A DNA stretch of 7,850 bases from Gemmatimonadota bacterium. GTDB taxonomy: Bacteria; ARS69. A program made the translations under genes and the position numbers. Where the stretch lies: contig BQJX01000111.1 of NCBI GenBank assembly GCA_021604925.1, positions 1 through 7,850 of the forward strand, written 5' to 3'. The stretch's first letter is position 1. Each line of letters begins with the position of its first letter. The notes under the pieces were generated by a model. It had not been told where the DNA came from and did not search any database. It saw nothing but the letters and a program-made list of their open reading frames with translations. Shown here in pieces: positions 1 to 5,142 of this stretch.

Positions 1-1
1 G

Positions 2-1744
2 TGGGTCGTGGCGCATCCCACCCTGGGCTCGTTGGCGCCGGGAGAGACCACCGCGGTGGCCGTCTCCTTTCAGTCGTTCGGCAGACCCGCGGGGTTCCTG
101 GCCGGCCGCCTGACCATCGAGAACAACGACCCGGTGAACCCGCGGCTGGAAGTGCCCCTGTCCGTTCGGGTGGTCGGGATTCCGGTGATCTCCGTGGCGC
201 CGGACACCCTGGTCATGGAGAACGTGTTCGTGGCGAGATCCCAGGATGTGGTCGTGCGGGTCGACAACGTGGGTTCCGAGCCGCTCGTGGTCTCGTCTGT
301 GGTCGTTGGTGGGGCAGACTACTCGGCCGTACCCGCGTCCTTCTCGCTGGATTCCGGACTTGGTCGCGACGTGGTAGTGACGCTGCTTGCTTCAGGGGTC
401 GGAGACCGTTCGACCACGCTGACCCTGGAGCACAATGCGGAAGGGTCCACGACCGTGGTTCCGATCATCGCGCACGCACGGTTGGAGCCCGAGTTGGAGC
501 GATCGCCCGCCGTGGTGGACGTCACCATGAGCCCCAACTCTGAGCTGACCCGCCCCCTCACGATCTGCAACGTGACTCCCAACGAGCCGCCGGGCGAGGC
601 GTCGGATCTTCACTTCGAGTTGACGGTGAACGACGCGTCCTCGCCGCTGGGCCGCGCCCTCGGCGGACACGACGACTTCGGCCACTTCTGGATCGATAGC
701 GATACGCCGGGTGGCCCCTCCTTCCAGTGGATTGACATTCGCGACGTGGGGACGCCCCTGGATCTGGTGGGCAACGATATCAATCGAGGACCGTTTCCGA
801 TCGGTTTCGACTTTCCCTTCTATGGCGACACGGTCACCGAGTTCCGAGCCAGCACGAACGGGTGGATCAGTTTCTCGTCGCAGCAGGCCGCTCCCACCAA
901 CCTGGAGCTCCCATGCGCCTGCCCGAACTCGCCGCCGAGCCAGCTTGCCATCTGGTGGGATGACCTCCGGCTTCCGACGGGCGCGCCGGGTTGGTACCAC
1001 TCCGATGGTGAGCGGCTGATCGTCCAGTACGAGGACGCCTTTCGTCTTGGGCCGACGGGCGGTCCCTATTCGTTCGAAGCGATCCTGCACTCCGATGGTC
1101 GGATCGTCTTCCAGTACCGGGAAATGGAAGGCGTTCTGGACAGTGCCACGATCGGCCTCCAGAACGAGACGCTCAACGATGGGCTCACGATTGCCCACAA
1201 CGCGGCGTACATGCACGACGAACTGGCGATCGAACTCCGGCGAGCGCCGGGGTGGGTCGTGTCGAGCCCGAGATCCGGAACGGTCCCGGCCGGAGAGTGC
1301 GTGGACGTCGACCTGGTCTTCCGAAGCGCCCTTGCGATGGAAGCGGAGGACGCGGCCACGCTCGTGATCCGGAGCAACGACCCCGACCTCCCGGAAACGA
1401 CATCGGCAATCGTCCTACACGTGATGACGCTCGAGGAGCTCCGGGCGGCGACCACCGACCTCCCGCTGAGCTTTGCGCTCCACGCGAACTCCCCCAACCC
1501 GTTCGATGGCACCACGCGGATCCGGTTTGACCTTCCATCGCCCGCGCGCAGCCGAATCACGTTGTACGACGTGTCCGGACGCCAGGTGCGCACCCTGGTG
1601 GACGATGACCTGCCGGCGGGGCGTCACATGATCCTCTGGGATGGGCGAGACGGAGCGGGGCAGAGGACCGCCGCCGGGGTGTACTTCTATCGGATGAGTG
1701 CCGGCGACTACCGGGCCACCCGGAAGATGATTCATCTCAGGTGA
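2..1744 (+). CDS. Surface/secreted multidomain protein with FlgD-Ig-like C-terminal tail (5' partial)
   Basis: The reading frame is open to the left edge, so the N-terminus is missing; 580 residues are visible before TGA. Numbering from the GTG at position 8, residues 1-155 look like consecutive beta-sandwich (ASH/choice-of-anchor-like) Ig modules, with the recurrent 'NNDPVNP' strand-turn and an A.D.L....V pattern. Residues about 225-410 form a different beta-rich module (FPIGFDFPFYG, STNGWISF, WWDDL, HSDGRIVFQY) like domains seen in nidogen-type or peptidase-associated surface proteins. A further Ig-like segment contains RSNDPDLPE (455-463). Residues about 487-578 are a FlgD-Ig/type IX-sorting-like tail (NSPNPF, YDVSGRQVRTL, LPAGRH, AAGVYFYR). 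In FCB-type bacteria such tails end secreted or outer-surface proteins; export by a type IX-like system is inference. No catalytic motif is visible in the part present. Its substrate or partner is unknown, and it is probably unrelated to the replication genes downstream. Confidence 0.85.
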   Translation, partial: WVVAHPTLGSLAPGETTAVAVSFQSFGRPAGFLAGRLTIENNDPVNPRLEVPLSVRVVGIPVISVAPDTLVMENVFVARSQDVVVRVDNVGSEPLVVSSVVVGGADYSAVPASFSLDSGLGRDVVVTLLASGVGDRSTTLTLEHNAEGSTTVVPIIAHARLEPELERSPAVVDVTMSPNSELTRPLTICNVTPNEPPGEASDLHFELTVNDASSPLGRALGGHDDFGHFWIDSDTPGGPSFQWIDIRDVGTPLDLVGNDINRGPFPIGFDFPFYGDTVTEFRASTNGWISFSSQQAAPTNLELPCACPNSPPSQLAIWWDDLRLPTGAPGWYHSDGERLIVQYEDAFRLGPTGGPYSFEAILHSDGRIVFQYREMEGVLDSATIGLQNETLNDGLTIAHNAAYMHDELAIELRRAPGWVVSSPRSGTVPAGECVDVDLVFRSALAMEAEDAATLVIRSNDPDLPETTSAIVLHVMTLEELRAATTDLPLSFALHANSPNPFDGTTRIRFDLPSPARSRITLYDVSGRQVRTLVDDDLPAGRHMILWDGRDGAGQRTAAGVYFYRMSAGDYRATRKMIHLR

Positions 1745-1834
1745 CGGGGCCGAGATCGGTCGCTGCGCCCTCTCCTCGTGGAGCCGGGCGCTCAGCCGGC
1801 ATCCCGCGGGAAACCGCCCCAATCACCCGGCGGT

Positions 1835-1852
1835 GGGTGTAATGCTACACCC
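1835..1852. repeat. Perfect inverted repeat, 7-bp arms, 4-base centre
   Basis: GGGTGTA-ATGC-TACACCC: the two 7-base arms are exact reverse complements around a 4-base centre. It lies 90 bases past the stop of the upstream gene and about 100 bases before the dnaA promoter. It could be the stem of a transcript end for the upstream gene, but no T-run follows (next bases TCTTCATGG). Alternatively it could be an operator for a dimeric regulator, since TGTA-N4-TACA is a typical two-fold site geometry. The sequence alone does not decide. Confidence 0.5.
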
Positions 1853-1950
1853 TCTTCATGGTGCTGCCGGGCATCTCTCCCCACAAACGATCGTTCACTC
1901 ACCCGTCGCAGTTTCGCCAAAACTCGCACATATTCGCAGGGCCTTCACGG

Positions 1951-1979
1951 TTGACACCCCCTGTCATCACGGGCATAAT
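1951..1979 (+). promoter_or_regulatory. Sigma-70-type promoter, probably for dnaA
   Basis: A perfect -35 hexamer TTGACA (1951-1956) is followed after exactly 17 bases by CATAAT (1974-1979), one mismatch from the consensus -10. Transcription would start near 1986, giving dnaA a leader of roughly 245 nt that contains the DnaA boxes at 2016 and 2085-2104. The -10 overlaps a DnaA-box-like 9-mer, consistent with the autoregulation known for dnaA in several bacteria. The match is unusually good for a GC-rich genome. The start site itself is not visible. Confidence 0.65.
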
Positions 1980-1984
1980 CCACG
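1976..1984 (+). promoter_or_regulatory. DnaA-box-like 9-mer overlapping the -10 element
   Basis: TAATCCACG differs from the consensus TTATCCACA at positions 2 and 9. It shares four bases with the CATAAT -10 hexamer, so a bound DnaA would block RNA polymerase. A two-mismatch 9-mer can occur by chance; its position is the main argument. Confidence 0.35.
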
Positions 1985-2015
1985 CCATTCCAAGGAGATA
2001 GGGCTGTTTTCCCCC

Positions 2016-2024
2016 CGTGGACAA
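2016..2024 (-). promoter_or_regulatory. DnaA-box-like site (CGTGGACAA)
   Basis: Read on the minus strand this is TTGTCCACG, two mismatches from TTATCCACA; the TTGTCCAC core is the form typical of GC-rich genomes. It lies about 30 bases after the predicted transcription start and directly follows a TTTTCCCC tract (2007-2014). Confidence 0.45.
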
Positions 2025-2084
2025 CTCCCGAATCCGAGGAAGATTGAGGAACGCCACTGGGTGCTGGGATGGGAGGTTAGCCGG

Positions 2085-2104
2085 TTTTCCACCGATGTGG
2101 ATAA
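2085..2104. promoter_or_regulatory. Inverted pair of DnaA boxes, one perfect
   Basis: TTTTCCACC (2085-2093, plus strand, two mismatches) is followed after two bases by TGTGGATAA (2096-2104), the exact reverse complement of the consensus TTATCCACA. The latter is the only perfect box I found in the noncoding regions. The head-to-head arrangement would suit two DnaA protomers. The sites lie about 130 bases upstream of the dnaA start, inside the predicted leader. Confidence 0.75.
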
Positions 2105-2129
2105 CCCGGCCGGGGGCGCGGAGCTCCGC
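2105..2129. repeat. Two adjacent GC-rich palindromes
   Basis: CCCGGCCGGG (2105-2114) abuts the perfect DnaA box, and three bases later comes GCGGAGCTCCGC (2118-2129), a perfect 12-bp palindrome. The transcript could fold here, or a dimeric protein could bind. The function is unknown, and short GC palindromes are common in a GC-rich genome. Confidence 0.4.
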
Positions 2130-2220
2130 AGTACAGCGTAGCCCTGCGTTTCTTTCCTGACCGGGCACACCGGAATCTCTTCGCCTCACCGTGTTTCACC
2201 ACCGCGATCTGTAGGTTCTC

Positions 2221-2224
2221 GGAG
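2221..2224 (+). promoter_or_regulatory. dnaA ribosome binding site (GGAG), decides the start
   Basis: GGAG directly touches the ATG at 2225, which leaves no spacer, but it lies six bases before the in-frame ATG at 2231. The second ATG therefore has the normal Shine-Dalgarno geometry and is preferred as the dnaA start. Confidence 0.6.
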
Positions 2225-2230
2225 ATGCCA

Positions 2231-3643
2231 ATGACCCTAGTTTCCGGAGAGGTCTGGTCCGGGCTTTTGGGCGATCTGTCGCGACAGCTGTCGCCGCAGG
2301 AAATCGATACCTGGATCCGGCCGCTGCGTCTGGCGGCGAACGGGGATCCAACTTCGGTTCGTCTGGAAGCACCCAACCAGTTCCATCTCCAATACGTTCA
2401 GGACAAGTTCTCGCCCCTTCTCCAGGTCTCGATTCAGAGCAAGCTGGGACCGGACAGTCGCGTGGACATCGTTCTCGGCAATGGCCATTCGTCGGACGCC
2501 CCGGTAGAAGAAGCCCCCCCGGCTTTCACCTCGGCGCCCGTCGAACCCGAGTTCGATGAGTACCAGTCCGCGCTTTCCCGGGCCACCAAGCCGGTGAACG
2601 CCGGTGCTCCGCAACGCGAGTCCACCCCGCTCAATCCCAAGTACACGTTCGAGCACTTTGTGGTGGGCAAATCCAACCAGTTCGCCAACGCCGCGGCCCG
2701 CGCAGTGGCCGAACATCCCGCCACCGCCTACAACCCGCTGTTCTTCTTTGGCGGGTCGGGGCTCGGCAAGACGCACGTGATGCAGGCCATCGGGAACCAC
2801 ATTCGTGCGAATGGTTCCCCGAACACCATGGTGCACTACTCATCGGCCGAGAGTTTCATGAACGAGATGATCGGCTCGATCCAGAGCGGCACCACCATGG
2901 CGTTCCGCAACAAGTACCGCAAGATCGACGTGCTGCTGATTGACGACGTGCACTTCCTGCAGGGCAAGGAGTCCACGCAGGAGGAGTTCTTCCACACGTT
3001 CAACGCCCTGTACGACGCGCACAAGCAGATCGTGCTGACCAGCGATCGCCCTCCCAAGGAGATTCCCACCCTGGAAGAGCGCCTCGTCTCCCGCTTCGAG
3101 TGGGGGCTGGTCACGGACATTCAGCCGCCGGACCTGGAGACGCGCATCGCGATCCTTCGCAACCGCGCGCAGGACGACAACCTCGAGATCCCGGACGAAG
3201 TGCTGGAGTTCATCGCGTCCAATGTGCGTTCGAACATTCGGGAACTGGAAGGCTCGCTGATTCGCCTGCTGGCATTCTCGTCGCTCACGGACAGTGAGAT
3301 CGATCTGGAGCTCACGCGCGAGGTGCTGAAGGACTTTCTCAAGCGTCCCGAGCGGATCGTCACGGTGGAGCACATTCAGCGCCTGGTGGCCGATCACTAC
3401 GGCATCCCGGAAGAAGCGATGAAGGTGAAGAAGCGGACGAGTTCCTTGGCGTATCCGCGTCAGATTGCCATGTTCCTGTCGCGTGAGCTGACCAAGCTCT
3501 CGCTCTCCGAGATCGGCAGTCGCTTCGGGGGTCGGGATCACACCACGGTGATGCACGCGTGCGACAAGATCGGCACCGCGCGCGACGAGGATCCGCAGCT
3601 TCGACAGATTCTGCAGCGCCTCACGTCCACGCTTCAGGCCTAG
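2231..3643 (+). CDS. dnaA: Chromosomal replication initiator protein DnaA
   Basis: DnaA is the AAA+ ATPase that binds DnaA boxes, oligomerises on the origin and opens it for helicase loading; it also controls its own gene. The 470-residue product has the normal family length. Domain I covers about 1-83 and includes the aromatic W9 and W28. A variable Pro/Ala/Glu-rich linker spans about 84-132. The AAA+ domain runs from about 134, with Walker A GGSGLGKT (174-181), Walker B LLIDD (235-239), sensor 1 LTSDRPP (269-275), the box VII arginine finger in SRFEWGL (R288) and sensor 2 R337 in NIRELEG. The DNA-binding domain IV ends the protein, with PRQ (409-411) and the family signature GGRDHTTVMHAC (433-444). 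No key residue is missing. I chose ATG 2231 over ATG 2225 because of the GGAG spacing. A strong upstream promoter and DnaA boxes imply autoregulation. Confidence 0.98.
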   Translation: MTLVSGEVWSGLLGDLSRQLSPQEIDTWIRPLRLAANGDPTSVRLEAPNQFHLQYVQDKFSPLLQVSIQSKLGPDSRVDIVLGNGHSSDAPVEEAPPAFTSAPVEPEFDEYQSALSRATKPVNAGAPQRESTPLNPKYTFEHFVVGKSNQFANAAARAVAEHPATAYNPLFFFGGSGLGKTHVMQAIGNHIRANGSPNTMVHYSSAESFMNEMIGSIQSGTTMAFRNKYRKIDVLLIDDVHFLQGKESTQEEFFHTFNALYDAHKQIVLTSDRPPKEIPTLEERLVSRFEWGLVTDIQPPDLETRIAILRNRAQDDNLEIPDEVLEFIASNVRSNIRELEGSLIRLLAFSSLTDSEIDLELTREVLKDFLKRPERIVTVEHIQRLVADHYGIPEEAMKVKKRTSSLAYPRQIAMFLSRELTKLSLSEIGSRFGGRDHTTVMHACDKIGTARDEDPQLRQILQRLTSTLQA

Positions 3644-3662
3644 GAAAACGGGGAGGATTCAC

Positions 3663-3671
3663 GGTGGAGAA
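3663..3671 (-). promoter_or_regulatory. DnaA-box-like site (GGTGGAGAA)
   Basis: On the minus strand this is TTCTCCACC, two mismatches from consensus. It shares the TTNTCCACC form with other sites in this gap, which suggests a local consensus. On its own it is weak. Confidence 0.35.
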
Positions 3672-3714
3672 CTTCGGGACGCGGTGGGGGATGAACCCGG
3701 GACAGCGCCGGTCC

Positions 3715-3723
3715 GGTGGACAA
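3715..3723 (-). promoter_or_regulatory. DnaA box (GGTGGACAA)
   Basis: On the minus strand this is TTGTCCACC, two mismatches from TTATCCACA. Its core GTGGACAA is the exact reverse complement of TTGTCCAC in the next site, 30 bases on, so the two form an 8-bp inverted pair. Confidence 0.5.
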
Positions 3724-3753
3724 GTGGGGGTTCTGTCCCAGGGTCCGCTCGGA

Positions 3754-3762
3754 TTGTCCACT
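3754..3762 (+). promoter_or_regulatory. DnaA box (TTGTCCACT)
   Basis: Two mismatches from consensus, with the TTGTCCAC core usual in GC-rich genomes. It is the plus-strand partner of the inverted site at 3715-3723. Confidence 0.5.
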
Positions 3763-3777
3763 CCGGGTACTCCGGGA
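3760..3777 (+). repeat. Tandem 9-base repeat (ACTCCGGGT / ACTCCGGGA)
   Basis: Two adjacent copies of ACTCCGGGN, identical at eight of nine positions, begin within the last three bases of the DnaA box at 3754. The repeat may be a minor origin element or chance; no function can be assigned. Confidence 0.35.
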
Positions 3778-3839
3778 GCCCAATCTCCCAAAGCCCCATC
3801 AGCGCACCGGTTGGACAGTTCGGAATCGGGCTTTTCCCC

Positions 3840-3848
3840 TTTTCCACC
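3840..3848 (+). promoter_or_regulatory. DnaA box next to the trio repeat (TTTTCCACC)
   Basis: Two mismatches from TTATCCACA, and identical to the site at 2085-2093 upstream of dnaA. It is the last plus-strand box before the trinucleotide repeat, separated from it by GCCC. A box, a short GC-rich spacer and then DnaA-trios is the order described for the basal unwinding system of bacterial origins. Confidence 0.65.
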
Positions 3849-3852
3849 GCCC

Positions 3853-3867
3853 CTACTACTTCTACTG
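3853..3867 (+). promoter_or_regulatory. DnaA-trio-like repeat (CTA CTA CTT CTA CTG)
   Basis: Five consecutive trinucleotides with the middle T fixed follow the DnaA box at 3840 after four G/C bases. On the complementary strand, read 3' to 5', they are GAT GAT GAA GAT GAC, which fits the published DnaA-trio form 3'-(G/A)A(T/A)-5' in four of five units. In the known system DnaA extends from the box onto these single-stranded triplets and melts the DNA. The match in sequence, position and orientation is seen directly; the function here is inferred. Confidence 0.65.
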
Positions 3868-3900
3868 ACTTGAAAGAGAAGAAGAACAGATATAGGAATG
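3854..3900. other. AT-rich duplex-unwinding stretch
   Basis: By hand count 31 of 47 bases are A or T, in a region otherwise strongly GC-rich. The left part is pyrimidine-rich on the plus strand (the trio repeat) and the right part has a 15-base pure purine run (3872-3886). Lying directly after the last plus-strand DnaA box, it is the best candidate for the first melted segment. Confidence 0.6.
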
Positions 3901-3902
3901 CA

Positions 3903-3911
3903 TGGGGAAAA
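3903..3911 (-). promoter_or_regulatory. DnaA-box-like site on the far side of the AT-rich stretch (TGGGGAAAA)
   Basis: On the minus strand this is TTTTCCCCA, two mismatches from consensus. It faces the box at 3840 across the AT-rich segment. One mismatch falls in the normally well-kept CCAC core, so it is weak. Confidence 0.3.
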
Positions 3912-3928
3912 CTCCCCCGCGAACCCAC

Positions 3929-3933
3929 AAGGA
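3929..3933 (+). promoter_or_regulatory. dnaN ribosome binding site (AAGGA)
   Basis: AAGGA lies seven bases before ATG 3941, a standard spacing. Neither ATG 3902 nor ATG 4004 has a comparable site upstream, so this motif sets the dnaN start. Confidence 0.65.
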
Positions 3934-3940
3934 TGACGAC

Positions 3941-5122
3941 ATGACGAAGACTGTGACCGAGGAGGCGAAGGTGACCGGAAAGACCTCGGCCGCCAGCGGG
4001 ACCATGAAGTTCACCACTCCGCAGACGACCCTGGCCGGTGCCGTGGACCGAGTGCTGAACGTGGTTCCGCAAAAGACCACCATGCCGGTTCTGGGACACA
4101 TCCTGCTCGAAGCCGAAGGCTCGCAGGTGAAGATCACGGCCACGGATCTGGATCTCTCGATCTGCACCACGATCGAAGCGACCGTGGCCAAGGAGGGCTC
4201 GGTCACGCTTCCGGCCAAGCGCTTCTCGGAGATTGTTCGGCAGCTGGATTCGAACGCCGACGTGAACCTGGACGTGAACAAGGCGAACGCGCTGATCACC
4301 GCCGGCCGCGCCAACTTCCGGATCCTGGGCATGGGCGCCGAGGAGTTCCCCAAGGTCCCGAACCTCGTGTTCAAGAAGGGCGTGACCATTCCCGGAGACA
4401 CGCTGCGCAAGGCGATCCAGCGCACGTCGTACTGCGTGTCCAAGGACGAAACGCGACGTGCGCTCACCGGCGTCCTCTGGGAGCTGTCCAAGGACTCCAT
4501 GGCCATGGTCGGCACGGATGGTCATCGTCTCGCGCGCATCAGCGTTCCGGTCGAGATCTCGGTGGAAAAGCAGACCACGTGCATCGTGCCCACCAAGGCG
4601 CTGAACCAGGTCATGCGCCTGGTCGGCGAAGGCGTGGACGACACGGTGAGCGTGAAACTCGCGGAGGACCACGTGATCTTCCGCTTCGAGAAGACCACGC
4701 TGTTCACGCGCCTGATCGAGGGTCCGTTCCCCAAGTACGAGGACGTGATTCCCAAGGGCAACGACAAGCGCGTGATCGTCAAACGCGATGCGTTCCTGGA
4801 CGCCCTGCGCCGCGTGGCGCTGCTGTCCGACAACCTCACGCACCAGGTGCGCGTGGCGGTCAAACCGGACACCATGACGCTGTCCGCGCGCACGCAGGAC
4901 ATCGGCGAGGCGCAGGAGGAGCTGGAAGCGCAGTACGGCGGCGACGAAATCGTGATGGGTTTCAACGCGCAGTACCTGGGCGAGCTCCTGCGGAACGTCT
5001 CCACGGAAGATGCCCTGCTGTCGTTGAGTTCGCCGCTGAACGCGGGACTGGTGGAGCCGGTGGAACAGGGCGAGGACGAGAACTACCTCTGCCTGATCAT
5101 GCCCCTGCGCCTGGTGGATTAG
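3941..5122 (+). CDS. dnaN: DNA polymerase III beta subunit (sliding clamp)
   Basis: The beta clamp is a dimeric ring that holds DNA polymerase III and repair proteins on DNA. The product is 393 residues. Clamp homology begins at M22 (MKFTTPQTTL), where most clamps start, so a Lys/Thr/Glu-rich tail of about 21 residues precedes the usual N-terminus. Visible family marks include MPVLGHILL (48-56), TDGHRLA (192-198), GPFPKYEDVIP (about 261-271) and the C-terminal MPLRL (387-391) that forms part of the partner-binding cleft. The body from M22 (372 residues) is close to the E. coli clamp (366). ATG 3941 is chosen for its AAGGA site; ATG 4004 would remove the tail. The gene follows the probable oriC and lies 20 bases before recF, so the two are likely cotranscribed. 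Confidence 0.97.
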   Translation: MTKTVTEEAKVTGKTSAASGTMKFTTPQTTLAGAVDRVLNVVPQKTTMPVLGHILLEAEGSQVKITATDLDLSICTTIEATVAKEGSVTLPAKRFSEIVRQLDSNADVNLDVNKANALITAGRANFRILGMGAEEFPKVPNLVFKKGVTIPGDTLRKAIQRTSYCVSKDETRRALTGVLWELSKDSMAMVGTDGHRLARISVPVEISVEKQTTCIVPTKALNQVMRLVGEGVDDTVSVKLAEDHVIFRFEKTTLFTRLIEGPFPKYEDVIPKGNDKRVIVKRDAFLDALRRVALLSDNLTHQVRVAVKPDTMTLSARTQDIGEAQEELEAQYGGDEIVMGFNAQYLGELLRNVSTEDALLSLSSPLNAGLVEPVEQGEDENYLCLIMPLRLVD

Positions 5123-5142
5123 AAACCGAGAGGCCGTCCCGC

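Larger units (their letters stand above)
1745..2230. other. Noncoding region upstream of dnaA: regulatory and probable upstream oriC module
   Basis: This 486-base gap carries no convincing gene. In order it holds a 7-bp-arm inverted repeat about 90 bases after the upstream stop, the 10-bp palindrome AACGATCGTT (1886-1895), a strong sigma-70-like promoter, several DnaA-box-like 9-mers (1976, 2016, 2085, 2096), GC-rich palindromes (2105-2129) and the dnaA ribosome binding site. Other short GC palindromes occur, for example TCCCGCGGGA at 1802-1811. There is no hairpin followed by a T-run, so no clear intrinsic terminator separates the upstream gene. A box cluster both upstream and downstream of dnaA matches the known bipartite origin layout (as in Bacillus and Helicobacter). 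That this side is needed for initiation is inference. Confidence 0.6.
3644..3940. other. dnaA-dnaN intergenic region: probable core oriC
   Basis: This 297-base gap holds DnaA-box-like sites at 3663, 3715, 3754, 3840 and 3903, a DnaA-trio-like repeat (3853-3867), an AT-rich stretch and the dnaN ribosome binding site. A box cluster leading into trinucleotide repeats and AT-rich DNA, next to dnaA and dnaN, is the known layout of a bacterial unwinding region. No clear intrinsic terminator for dnaA is present, and only a weak dnaN promoter candidate can be seen (TTGAAA at 3870, TATAGG at 3891, with a short 15-base spacer). Confidence 0.75.

Noticed and set aside
1774..1834. Possible intrinsic terminator after the surface protein gene
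   Set aside because: Only short GC stems (GCCGG/CCGGC, TCCCGCGGGA) with no T-run; not distinguishable from chance pairing in GC-rich DNA.
1833..2141. 102-codon open frame upstream of dnaA
   Set aside because: It crosses the promoter, the DnaA boxes and part of the palindromes, has no ribosome site, and resembles no known protein.
3664..3873. 69-codon frame from GTG with a good GGGGAGG site seven bases upstream, spanning the oriC gap
   Set aside because: The product is Pro/Ser/Gly-rich and unlike any family I recognise. Its only hydrophobic run (PPPLLLLL) is simply the translation of the trio repeat, and it covers several DnaA boxes. It is probably a chance open frame in GC-rich DNA.
3870..3896. 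dnaN promoter TTGAAA with TATAGG
   Set aside because: The spacer is only 15 bases and the -10 is poor; it is mentioned in the oriC entry but not listed as a promoter.
3902..3940. Earlier ATG for dnaN at 3902
   Set aside because: No ribosome site precedes it and it would put coding sequence inside the putative DnaA site at 3903; ATG 3941 has AAGGA at proper spacing.
3659..4843. 394-codon minus-strand frame across oriC and dnaN
   Set aside because: Shadow of dnaN: Arg/His/Leu-rich translation without motifs, a common artefact opposite GC-rich genes. The same holds for the long minus-strand frames at 5119-6231 (recF) and 6288-7613 (TPR and nucleotidyltransferase).
4579..5142. N-terminal extension of the recF frame into dnaN
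   Set aside because: The extension is an Arg/Gly-rich out-of-frame reading of dnaN; RecF homology begins exactly at ATG 5143.
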